In this document: positions 9,525 to 17,011 of the stretch, piece after piece | Numbering within the stretch: position 1 is the stretch's first letter | Layout of the letters: every line of letters starts with the position of its first letter | Assembly (NCBI RefSeq): GCF_014202905.1 | Contig: NZ_JACHHY010000008.1 | Location: forward strand, 1 to 64,000 | DNA: 64,000 nucleotides | Direction of reading: 5' to 3' | DNA from: Chitinivorax tropicus | Lineage (GTDB): Bacteria > Pseudomonadota > Gammaproteobacteria > Burkholderiales > SCOH01 | Made by a program: the position numbers and the translations under genes | The notes under the pieces: generated by a model | Databases searched by the model: none | What the model was told of the DNA's origin: nothing | What the model saw: the letters and a program-made list of their open reading frames with translations, nothing else

Positions 9525-9873
9525 GGGCCGCGACACCGTCACCCTCAAATTCACCATCAATGGCCGCACCGGGCAAGACGGCTGGCGTTACCGCATCTGG
9601 CTGACCAACCAGCGAGGGCAGGAGTAGCAAGTATTGGTCAACCGGCATGCGGTGCCAGCCTGGTCAGCGCAGCCCGCCCAGGCCATGACGCTTGGACAGG
9701 GCTGGGGCAAGCACCCGGCACAGATCGAAGAGAAGGACGGGCAATGGGTGTTGACGCACACGCTGGATGTCGATGACGATGTCTTCCACAAGGCCCGGTT
9801 GCAGCTGGAATACTACCCACACCACCAAGACCTGCACGATATGGCCATCTTCAACCTGTCAGATAGCGATTGA
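9525..9873 (+). pseudogene. Orphan effector C-terminal fragment 4 (5-bp deletion and nonsense codon)
   Basis: Fourth detached effector tail, visibly decayed. The junction reads 'gcgggccgcgac', where the other copies have 'gcgggctgggccgcgac', so five bases are missing. A CAG in the middle has become TAG at about 9624 ('ggagtagcaag' against 'gagcagcaag'). The remaining 79 codons after a chance ATG at 9637 still match the parent. The lesions show this fragment is not under selection as a full-length domain. Confidence 0.88.
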
Positions 9874-9879
9874 TCCAAT

Positions 9880-10911
9880 ATGCCACGTTCTCATCACCCT
9901 GGGCTTGCCACCCACCCCGGCCCACCGCAGCCCGTTCCCTACCGTGACGGCGATGCCGCCCTCACCTATGGCCGCCAGACCGTGTCCGGCCCCCACTGCA
10001 GCAGCGGCGGTGAGGTGCGCCATGTCTACCCGGATGCGATGGAGCTGGGTGGGCAGCGGAGGAGCGGGGCGGGGTTTGGAATTATGGGTGGAATTATCGG
10101 TCTACTGGGGTTTTCCGGGGCATTGCTTGCTGCGTATTTCATATTTACCTCTTTAACTAAGAAGCTAATTATTTCCGAGCTATTTTTTCTATTTGTATTT
10201 CTCATAGCTGTATTTATTTTCCTATGTGCAGCAGTAGCTGCATTCCGACTCGACCTCTTCTCCTACCGAGACGAACCGATTCTATTCAACCGAGCCAGCC
10301 GCAAGCTGCACATCTTCCGGCGTCGCTTCAAATGGACCCGCCCCTTCAGCAGATGGCCGGTGGTGATCGACAGCTATGACTGGGACTGCGTGCGTGGTGA
10401 AGTCAAAGGCGGTGCAGTGCTGATGGGCACCGTGCCAACCACCCGCTTCCAGCTCTATCTGGCCATTGCCGACCGGCCAGGTAGTGACACCATCATCGAC
10501 CGGGTGCCGGTGGGGGGCCCCTCATTGGGCAAAGACCACTTCCAACCACTCTGGGAGCACATCCGCCAATATATGGAAGCCGACGGCCCGCCGCTGCAAG
10601 CTGGCGACAGCCTGTCCAGGCACACCCAGTTCTCCCACCGTATGGCATGGTCAGCGGATTTTTCTTTTCTGGACCCGGACTATAAAAATCAAGTGCCAAG
10701 CCGATTTGATCGAATCTTCTTCACCACTTTGAGTTTATTGGCTTTTCCCTTTACATTTTGGATGGGCTTGTTCACCTGGCTCAGCCAATTGAGCGGTCGC
10801 GATCCCTGGTGGCCAGATGACGTACTGGCGGCAGCCGGTGGCCCACCCTTGTCCGAGCCCGCCGCACTGGCCTTGCGCCCGGCTGTGCCACCCGCAGGGC
10901 CGGCGGGCTGA
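9880..10911 (+). CDS. T6SS immunity protein, DUF6708-like, array copy 5 (most divergent)
   Basis: 343 residues and the last member of the array. As well as a unique N-terminal hairpin (DNA about 10079-10246, starting 'GIMGGIIGLLGFSGALLAAY'), it has a second replaced block at about residues 265-300. There, 'FDRIFFTTLSLLAFPFTFWM' stands where all other copies have a 'LGRAIGITTNLLIAPFAM' helix; that DNA (about 10700-10775) is also AT-rich. Two membrane segments have therefore been swapped while the soluble domain stayed constant, supporting the idea that membrane helices carry specificity. No effector fragment follows it, and no clear terminator was seen in the 40 bp to the convergent gene. Confidence 0.75.
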   Translation: MPRSHHPGLATHPGPPQPVPYRDGDAALTYGRQTVSGPHCSSGGEVRHVYPDAMELGGQRRSGAGFGIMGGIIGLLGFSGALLAAYFIFTSLTKKLIISELFFLFVFLIAVFIFLCAAVAAFRLDLFSYRDEPILFNRASRKLHIFRRRFKWTRPFSRWPVVIDSYDWDCVRGEVKGGAVLMGTVPTTRFQLYLAIADRPGSDTIIDRVPVGGPSLGKDHFQPLWEHIRQYMEADGPPLQAGDSLSRHTQFSHRMAWSADFSFLDPDYKNQVPSRFDRIFFTTLSLLAFPFTFWMGLFTWLSQLSGRDPWWPDDVLAAAGGPPLSEPAALALRPAVPPAGPAG

Positions 10912-10954
10912 CGGCTGACAATATTGGGTGGAGTGGTGCGCTCATCTGCTTTTT

Positions 10955-11605
10955 TCAGGCGGGGTGCACGCCACCATGGATGAAGGTTTTGGCGCCGATT
11001 TTGCAATAGCGGTGGGTGAAGAATGTCCAGGGCTGGCTGAGGGTGTGCTGGCCAAAGGTGGTGGCTTCGAATGACTGGTTGGGGCTGTCAAAGGCGATGC
11101 GGTAACTTGTGGGCTCAATCAGTTGGACATCGCGGCCCAGGTCTGAGATCAAGAGATTGCGTTGTAGTTTTTGCTGTTGTTGCCGGGCCATGTCGATGCC
11201 TAGGTCGCCGACCGCGTTGCCTGCGTTGGCGCAGTTGACATGGGCCACGCGTTGTACGCCGTTTCCTGCGTATGTGCCGATTCCGAATGTGCAGCCGTTC
11301 ATCGGCTGGGTGAACACATACTTGGCCTCGTTACCCAAGGTGACATCTTTCAGCCGGTTTTTGGTGAAAGGACACCAATAAGCAGAGATGCGGGGCGAGG
11401 TGGAGGTCGCGACATTGTTGACTTTATACAGGCCGAACACCCTTCCACCTGGTTTGTTCATGACCTTGTAGCCTTCCTCTGTGGTGAGGTCGATGACGCT
11501 GATGTCAAATAGTGTGGACATTTCGTTTTCGGCAATGCCTACCATCACAATGTGCGATTCCATAAATGCCTTGGGGTTATCGCAAAAAGCCTGGATGTAA
11601 TTCAT
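10955..11605 (-). CDS. Putative BLF1/CNF-like deamidase-fold protein
   Basis: 216 residues, with start ATG preceded by a good AGGAG ribosome site. I recognise no named family with certainty. Near the middle is 'FTQPMNGCTFGIG' followed by 'VAHVN', placing Cys105 and His122. This resembles the 'LSGC...HID' catalytic region of Burkholderia lethal factor 1 (BLF1) and the Cys-His dyad of CNF-type glutamine deamidases. BLF1 is about 211 residues, a matching length. There is no signal peptide or membrane helix. It converges on the immunity array, so it could be a T6SS cargo or an accessory toxin, but no partner gene lies beside it. Function is inferred from motif and length only. Confidence 0.45.
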   Translation of the reverse strand: MNYIQAFCDNPKAFMESHIVMVGIAENEMSTLFDISVIDLTTEEGYKVMNKPGGRVFGLYKVNNVATSTSPRISAYWCPFTKNRLKDVTLGNEAKYVFTQPMNGCTFGIGTYAGNGVQRVAHVNCANAGNAVGDLGIDMARQQQQKLQRNLLISDLGRDVQLIEPTSYRIAFDSPNQSFEATTFGQHTLSQPWTFFTHRYCKIGAKTFIHGGVHPA

Positions 11606-12076
11606 GGTGTCTCCTCTTATTCATTGGGTCTGTGATGTAGGGATTGTTCCGGCAACATCAGCGGTGTGCAGGTTCTGTTGACATAAACCCTGATCGACAG
11701 AGCCTGCAGTGGGGTGGGTGGTTCAATTTCATATGTAGTTGTTCTGCTTCTCAATTGAAAGCGCTTGTTGGCAAGCCATTGATTATGAAAGGATGGGTTG
11801 CTTTTCATGACGCTGTGTGGGCTGTGTCGGGGCTGGCCTATGCATTCGTGACAGGGTGACCCAAACTGGCAGCATGCGATAAGACAGCTGCGCTGCAATC
11901 GTAAAAAAGAGCTGGCGTGGTTACCGACTGGTTGTGGGGGCGGCGATCGGATTGCCATGGATTGGTGCCGGATGGGGTGGGGTAAGACATCGGCCAATGT
12001 CGATACAGTGGGAAACCTCGGCGCGGATGCGCTATGCTGCATCTAATCGACCCCAATACAGGATCTGTCCCAACCC
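11606..12076. other. Intergenic region without a convincing gene
   Basis: About 470 bp between two divergent genes. Open frames here, including one of 141 codons on the minus strand, have no ribosome site and no recognisable protein pattern. The region probably carries the two divergent promoters. I see no tRNA, riboswitch or strong hairpin. Confidence 0.5.
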
Positions 12077-12478
12077 ATGGCGGGCTTACAGGTACCCACA
12101 TTTGAGCAGGCAGCATTGGCGGCGGCCTTGGCATACCGTTATACGGTGGGGGCTGCGCTGTTGGTGGACTGGTTACCCAAGCGTACCCGGATTCTGCACC
12201 TGCGCCTGCAGACGGAGGATCGTTATGTCACGGTGGATGCGGATGGCGACTGCTATGTGATCAAGGATCGGACAGAGCCCTACACAGTATTTGCGCATGT
12301 GACTTTGCTGGATCTGGTGGATGGCAAGGTGCGTTACTTGGTGCAACACACCTTGGGTGAGGCGCTTTACACATGGGATGGCGCGGAGATCGCGCTGACG
12401 TTGAATGAAAACAGTGGTCTGGTTCCGCCTGCGCATGTCTTGCATTGTCGTGTGGTGGACGATCTGCCCGCCAAATAG
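12077..12478 (+). CDS. Hypothetical protein, 133 residues
   Basis: A soluble, beta-strand-rich protein I cannot assign. It starts 'MAGLQVPTFEQAALAAALAY' and continues with alternating hydrophobic and charged strands. There is no signal peptide, membrane segment or metal motif. The ribosome site is weak (AGGAT about 13 bp upstream). It sits 79 bp upstream of yaaA in the same direction and may share its transcript. Codon use and third-position GC resemble neighbouring genes, which argues for a real gene. Confidence 0.6.
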   Translation: MAGLQVPTFEQAALAAALAYRYTVGAALLVDWLPKRTRILHLRLQTEDRYVTVDADGDCYVIKDRTEPYTVFAHVTLLDLVDGKVRYLVQHTLGEALYTWDGAEIALTLNENSGLVPPAHVLHCRVVDDLPAK

Positions 12479-12557
12479 GCGGGCTTGAGCGACGGCTGGC
12501 TCCTGATGCTGGCTGGCCGCTACAATGTCGGGCTTTGATGTTGCTGGAGCCTGACTG

Positions 12558-13328
12558 ATGTTGATGGTGATTTCCCCTGCGAAAACGCTCGATTACACCT
12601 CCCCGCCTTGTACCTCGTCGTTTACCTTGCCTGAGTCGTTGGACCAATCCGCTGAGCTGATTGCGTTGCTCCGCCAGCGATCCCCTGCGGAAATCAGCGC
12701 ACTGATGGACATCAGCGATGAGCTGGCGGTGTTGAATGTAGGGCGTTACCAGAGTTGGCAGCCAGACTTTGCGCCAAACAACGCCAAGCAAGCGATGCTG
12801 GCATTCATGGGTGATGTGTATGAGGGATTGCAGGCGCAGACGTTGAGCCCGCCGCAGCTCGACTACCTGCAATGCAATCTGCGGATTCTGTCCGGGCTGT
12901 ATGGGTTGTTGAGGCCGTTGGATCTGATGCAGCCCTACCGGCTGGAGATGGGAACCAAGCTGGCCAACCCGCGTGGCAAGGATCTGTATGCATTCTGGGG
13001 AGCACGTTTGACCGAGCGCCTGAATGAGCGGCTGGTTGATGATCCAGTGTTGGTCAATCTCGCCTCCGACGAATATTTCAAAGCCATCAAACCCAAGCTG
13101 TTGAAGGCCCGTGTGATCACACCTGTGTTTCAGGACTGGAAAAATGGTCAGTACAAGATCATCAGCTTCTACGCCAAACGCGCCAGGGGGCTGATGGTGC
13201 GCTATGCGGCCACTCGGGAGGTGACTGCGCCAGAGGTGTTGAAAGGCTTTGATCTGGAAGGGTACGCCTGGTCGGAAGAGGCATCCACGGCGGATACCTG
13301 GGTCTTTCGGCGCGATCTGGCCCGATAG
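12558..13328 (+). CDS. yaaA: Peroxide stress protein YaaA (DUF328/UPF0246)
   Basis: 256 residues, the normal family length. The N-terminus '[13 protein letters not shown]' and the internal '[22 protein letters not shown]' block are signatures of YaaA. In E. coli YaaA is induced by OxyR and lowers intracellular free iron during hydrogen peroxide stress, limiting DNA damage. The C-terminal '[13 protein letters not shown]' segment is also conserved. It is followed by a short GC hairpin and then dtd. Confidence 0.95.
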   Translation: MLMVISPAKTLDYTSPPCTSSFTLPESLDQSAELIALLRQRSPAEISALMDISDELAVLNVGRYQSWQPDFAPNNAKQAMLAFMGDVYEGLQAQTLSPPQLDYLQCNLRILSGLYGLLRPLDLMQPYRLEMGTKLANPRGKDLYAFWGARLTERLNERLVDDPVLVNLASDEYFKAIKPKLLKARVITPVFQDWKNGQYKIISFYAKRARGLMVRYAATREVTAPEVLKGFDLEGYAWSEEASTADTWVFRRDLAR

Positions 13329-13340
13329 CGAAAAAAAGAA

Positions 13341-13356
13341 GCCGCCCAAGGGCGGC
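13341..13356. terminator. GC hairpin after yaaA
   Basis: A perfect 7-bp stem, gccgccc-aa-gggcggc, with an A-rich run (aaaaaaagaa) on its left. Read on the minus strand it has the stem-plus-T-run form of an intrinsic terminator; on the plus strand it lacks a U-tract. Its position between yaaA and dtd suggests it attenuates transcription from yaaA. Confidence 0.45.
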
Positions 13357-13482
13357 CCAATTACAGGGATAGTCAGTGAGGAAGAGACGCAAAACGCGTC
13401 ATGAAGCTATCGAAGGGTAAGACTGGCTGTTTTCTGGATGGTTCCAGGGAATTTGTAAATTTCTGTCAAAGGGCATGAGCAA

Positions 13483-13935
13483 GTGAGAGCGTTGTTGCAG
13501 CGGGTCAGTGAGGCGGCTGTCCGGGTCGATGGCGAGGTCGTGGGCCAGATCGATGCCGGGTTGTTGGTGCTGGTGGGGATTGAGGAAGCGGATACGATCG
13601 AGGATATCGATTGGCTGGCGCGCAAATTGGTCAATCTGCGGGTATTCAATGATGAGCAGGGTGTGATGAATCGGTCTGTATTGGACGTCGGCGGCGGCGT
13701 CCTTGCTGTCAGCCAGTTCACGTTGCACGCCAGTTGCCGGAAAGGTAACCGCCCCAGCTACAGCCGGGCTGCCAAGGGGGCGGTGTCGGAACCGATGTAT
13801 CAGCAATTCTGTCGAACAGTGGGCCAGCTATTGGATCGGCCCGTTGCACAGGGGCGCTTTGGCGCAGATATGAAGGTCAGCTTGGTCAACGATGGCCCGG
13901 TCACGATCTGGCTGGATTCCAAACAGCCAGAATGA
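13483..13935 (+). CDS. dtd: D-aminoacyl-tRNA deacylase
   Basis: 150 residues, typical for Dtd. The GTG start gives the conserved '[17 protein letters not shown]' N-terminus, with an AAAGGG ribosome site about 10 bp upstream. Both family motifs are present: SQFTLHA (about residues 78-84) and NDGPVTIW near the C-terminus, which contribute the chiral-proofreading pocket. The dimeric enzyme removes D-amino acids (and glycine from tRNA-Ala) mischarged onto tRNA in the cytoplasm. The rhomboid gene starts 27 bp downstream, so the two may be co-transcribed. Confidence 0.96.
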   Translation: MRALLQRVSEAAVRVDGEVVGQIDAGLLVLVGIEEADTIEDIDWLARKLVNLRVFNDEQGVMNRSVLDVGGGVLAVSQFTLHASCRKGNRPSYSRAAKGAVSEPMYQQFCRTVGQLLDRPVAQGRFGADMKVSLVNDGPVTIWLDSKQPE

Positions 13936-13962
13936 TTTTGGCAAAGACGATGGGTTGCAGTT

Positions 13963-14835
13963 GTGGTGCCTGAAACAAAAACGGCTGAAACATCTCACTG
14001 GTCGGAAATCTGGAGAAGAGCACGGGCCTCGTCGCTGACCCATTGGTTGCTGTGCCTGAATCTGGTGGGTGCGCTGGTGCCCTTGTTGCATTCCGGTGCC
14101 TCGCATTCATTCACCATGATTGAGAGCGGGGCCAACTATGCGCCATTGACCCTGACAGGTGATCACTGGCGGCTGTTGAGCAGTTTGTTTCTACATGGCG
14201 GGGTCATCCACCTTGGCTTGAACATGCTGATGCTGATCATCATCGGCCCCATCTACGAGGCATACTGGGGGGGCCGCCGGGCTTGGTTGCTCTATCTGGC
14301 TTCGGGCATGTTGGCGGCGTTGGCCAGCGCACTGTGGTATGGCAATCGGCAGGTCACCCAGACTGAGTGGGTGTTCATGATCCCGATCCAGGTATCCGGC
14401 ATCCAGCCGGTGGTCAGCATGGGCGCCTCGGGCGCACTGATGGGGCTGATCGGCTCCCATTTCGGTGCGGTACTGGCCAAACAGTTCAACAGGCAGGTGC
14501 GGGAGATCCAAGGTGCCTCGCTGAAGGAAGATGCCTGTGTGGTCGGGTCAACGCTGATTTTCGGTCTGCTGATCCCTGCCATGGATAACGCCGCCCATCT
14601 GTTCGGTTGGCTGTCAGGCGGAATGATCGGATTGCTCTGGGCGCAAAGCGAGCAACGGCCAGGTTTGATCAGCCGGGGCGCGGAAGGGTTGATCATCGCG
14701 CTCATGCTGGTGCTGCTGATCAGCCCTTTTCCGCAAAGTTGGGCCAGTCAGGAGCTACGCTCCTATCGGGAGGCCTACTGGCCTGCCGAAGCAGGCCAAT
14801 ATGAGCGAGGCGCAGCAGATATACATCGGCAGTAG
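13963..14835 (+). CDS. Rhomboid-family intramembrane serine protease
   Basis: 290 residues with about six membrane helices. Catalytic features of GlpG-type rhomboids are visible: HGGVIHLGLN (residues 78-87, the loop and oxyanion Asn/His region), GASGAL with the nucleophile Ser156, and His212 in 'NAAHLFGWLSG'. It should cleave transmembrane substrates within the inner membrane. The start is GTG at 13963 just after dtd. A cytoplasmic N-terminal stretch of about 25 residues precedes helix 1. Substrates cannot be told from the sequence. Confidence 0.92.
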   Translation: MVPETKTAETSHWSEIWRRARASSLTHWLLCLNLVGALVPLLHSGASHSFTMIESGANYAPLTLTGDHWRLLSSLFLHGGVIHLGLNMLMLIIIGPIYEAYWGGRRAWLLYLASGMLAALASALWYGNRQVTQTEWVFMIPIQVSGIQPVVSMGASGALMGLIGSHFGAVLAKQFNRQVREIQGASLKEDACVVGSTLIFGLLIPAMDNAAHLFGWLSGGMIGLLWAQSEQRPGLISRGAEGLIIALMLVLLISPFPQSWASQELRSYREAYWPAEAGQYERGAADIHRQ

Positions 14836-14876
14836 ATACGGCCAATGTGATTGGCTCGTGCTGCGTGGCAGGTTGC

Positions 14877-16550
14877 TCAGCGCTGCTGGATAGCACGCCG
14901 GACAAATTCCCCTGCGGGTTTGAGGGTGTTGGCAGACCAATCGCCCCGACTGCAAGTGCCTGTTTTCCAGACAGCACCGGAGCGGAAATCGTCCGAGTAG
15001 TTCCAATTTGCCCAACTGATTTTGTGTTGAGCCATGAAATCCAGGTATTTCTGCGCCATGGTGAAGTCATTGGGCCCATCGCCGCTGGCCTGCTGTGTAC
15101 CCCATTCGGTGACAAAGACCGGCAGGCGGGCTGCTCCCCACTTCAGGGCGTTCAGGTATGTTTCACCATGCTCCCCCGCATAGAAGTGGAAGGTGTACAT
15201 GATGTTGCGGTACCGGACCGGGTCATCCACGATATCCTGTGCCGAGCGACCATCCGAGACACCGAATGAGCCCCAGCCGTGGGTGCCGATCAAAATGAGG
15301 GCATCGGGGTCGATCGCGCGGATGACGGGGATGATCTTCTCGCCGTATTCCCTGATCTGTGACCAGCTTACCCCGTTGGGCTCATTGGCCACATCGTAGA
15401 TGATGTTTTTCTGCCCGCCATATTTCTTGGCAATGTGGGAGAAGAAGGTCTTGGCGTGAGCCAGATTGTGGTTGGGGTCTCCGGGGCTGAGTTGGTGCCA
15501 GTCGATCAGCGCGTACATACCCCGCTTGGTCGCCTCATCGATCAAACGCTCGACCTGTGCAGTAAAGCCTGCCGGGTCGGTTTCATAGCCGTCTTCTTGG
15601 ATGTACATCGAAATCCGCAGCAGATCGGCCTTCCAGTCTTTGGCCAGGGCATCCAGCGAGCCTGCGGTCAGGCACTTACCCCAACCATACCATTGGATGC
15701 CATGTGAGCTCATGCCGCGCAGCTGGACAGTTTCATTCCGCTCGTTGCAGAGATGAAGGTTATCGCTGCATACCCGCAGTTGCCCGTGGCGTTCGACTGG
15801 GGTTCCACTTGGGGTCGGCGTGGGGGTGGGTGTCTGGGCCGGTTTGAGCGCGAATTGCTGAGAAACTCCGCCATGGCAAGCGGCTTGGGTGAGCTGTGTA
15901 CCGTCGTGCCCTGGGCCGGCCTCAATACACAAGCCGCTATGCGCAGCGCGGATTGTGTAGTTTGCACCCTGTGCCACGAATTGAAAGCGTTGATGCGCTC
16001 CGCCATTGTCCGTCCACTGCGTCAGGCCCGCGCCTGGCGTGGTTTTTCGCCCAGAGACATCCCAAGACTTCTGACTATTGCTGTTGAGAATGCGGTACTG
16101 GCCAGAAGTCGTCTGGCTGATCTCAAATGACTGTGCGGCGGTGCTGTTGCAGGTGCGTAGCTGTAATTTGGCAGCGTTGGCGGTGCTGGCGCCTTCAACG
16201 GCGACGCATTTGTTCGCACTGACCGATTGAAGCACATGGCGGCCACTGATATTGACCGGGCTTGGCGTGGGTTGTGGCGCTGCAGTGTCGATCAGCTGCC
16301 ACAAACCCGGTGTGGCGAGTGGGTTCCAGTTGGCACCGATATGAGCCGTATGGGTGGCCAGTGCCCGGTAGGTGCGCCCCTCATAGCGAGCAATGTCGCC
16401 AGTGGTATAGGTTTTGCCCTCTTGCCAGTCCTGGGGCTGCTGAGCTGTCTCGGCGTGCTGATGCTCTTGAGCATGGGTCGGCAGCGAGATGCTGCCAATG
16501 CTCAGGCCAGTCGCCATCAACAGCATCTGCATGATTGGATTGAGCCGCAT
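14877..16550 (-). CDS. Secreted GH5 glucanase with CBM5/12-like and ricin-type (CBM13-like) modules
   Basis: 557 residues: signal peptide 1-28 (cut after THAQ); a small CBM5/12-like module at about 40-86 (WQEGKTYTTGDIARYEGRTY pattern); a beta-trefoil ricin-type domain at about 100-235 with QxF/QxW-like repeats; a Thr/Pro linker (239-251); and a GH5 catalytic domain at 255-557. The catalytic pair is the acid/base Glu390 in ANEPNG and the nucleophile Glu482 in VTEWGT. NEPNG and the C-terminal layout resemble GH5 subfamily 2 endoglucanases. It likely hydrolyses cellulose or another beta-1,4-glucan outside the cell; chitosan is also possible given the chitin-binding-type module. It stands alone, convergent with the rhomboid gene. 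Confidence 0.9.
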   Translation of the reverse strand: MRLNPIMQMLLMATGLSIGSISLPTHAQEHQHAETAQQPQDWQEGKTYTTGDIARYEGRTYRALATHTAHIGANWNPLATPGLWQLIDTAAPQPTPSPVNISGRHVLQSVSANKCVAVEGASTANAAKLQLRTCNSTAAQSFEISQTTSGQYRILNSNSQKSWDVSGRKTTPGAGLTQWTDNGGAHQRFQFVAQGANYTIRAAHSGLCIEAGPGHDGTQLTQAACHGGVSQQFALKPAQTPTPTPTPSGTPVERHGQLRVCSDNLHLCNERNETVQLRGMSSHGIQWYGWGKCLTAGSLDALAKDWKADLLRISMYIQEDGYETDPAGFTAQVERLIDEATKRGMYALIDWHQLSPGDPNHNLAHAKTFFSHIAKKYGGQKNIIYDVANEPNGVSWSQIREYGEKIIPVIRAIDPDALILIGTHGWGSFGVSDGRSAQDIVDDPVRYRNIMYTFHFYAGEHGETYLNALKWGAARLPVFVTEWGTQQASGDGPNDFTMAQKYLDFMAQHKISWANWNYSDDFRSGAVWKTGTCSRGDWSANTLKPAGEFVRRAIQQR

Positions 16551-17011
16551 GATGGTTCCTTTTGAAAATCAGCAGGCATTGTTGAGTGTTGACTATGACA
16601 AGTAAATAAGTGAATTTGCTTACCGGCAAGGTGGGAGGCTGCTATAAAGGAAACGCTGCCATTGTCACCTTGAACAACAGACATGCAGCGATGCCTCGTG
16701 AGCCGCAGGGGAAGTTACCGCCCAGCAGCCCATTGCTTGTTGAAACAACTATTTATCAGATGCCAGACGGATGGTTTGGTGGTCAGCGATAACGGGATGT
16801 CGTTGTCAACAAATCACCCGGGCGGCCTGGGGTGATAAAAACATTCCGACGGATGGTAGGGCGGCTCGGTGAAGCTTGTCATCAAGGAAGATCTGACAAA
16901 TCAGAAGGTTGCTTTGTGCCATATCACACATTTGTTTCAATAGTACCTAAATCCATGAACGCGAATTTAGTAAATTATGATGTTATGTGATATACGGTAG
17001 GCGCATTTTTT
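16551..17011. other. Intergenic region with divergent promoters
   Basis: About 460 bp between the glucanase and the first NUP gene. The right end (16910-17011) is AT-rich and should hold the NUP promoter. An imperfect pair of half-sites, tatcaca at about 16921 and tgtgata at about 16986, lies there but is too far apart to call. No coding pattern and no recognisable riboswitch. Confidence 0.5.

Larger units (their letters stand above)
3926..10911 (+). repeat. Tandem 1.4-kb effector-tail/immunity repeat (five units)
   Basis: The block starting 'gggctgggccgcgacaccg' recurs at 3926, 5328, 6730, 8129 and, with 5 bases missing, 9525. The spacings are 1402, 1402, 1399 and 1396 bp. Each unit has the last ~117 codons of the effector, a 6-bp spacer and a complete immunity gene of 343-345 codons. 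The first unit is the real effector end; the others are head-to-tail duplications whose junction fuses the end of an immunity gene to the middle of the effector tail. Copies are almost identical by eye except for one AT-rich window per immunity gene. Such an array can expand, contract and exchange by homologous recombination. Confidence 0.95.

Noticed and set aside
11617..12042. 141-codon open frame on the minus strand
   Set aside because: No ribosome site, Ser/Pro/Arg/His-rich composition typical of antisense GC-rich DNA, no recognisable motif.
12261..13349. 362-codon frame antisense to yaaA
   Set aside because: A GC-driven shadow over a certain gene, with no start signal.
16600..16800. Possible riboswitch or structured RNA upstream of the NUP genes
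   Set aside because: Short GC-rich words such as 'aaaggaaacgctgcc' do not assemble into any known riboswitch core.
16919..16992. Possible operator tatcaca...tgtgata before the NUP genes
   Set aside because: The half-sites are about 60 bp apart in AT-rich DNA; chance is the simpler reading.
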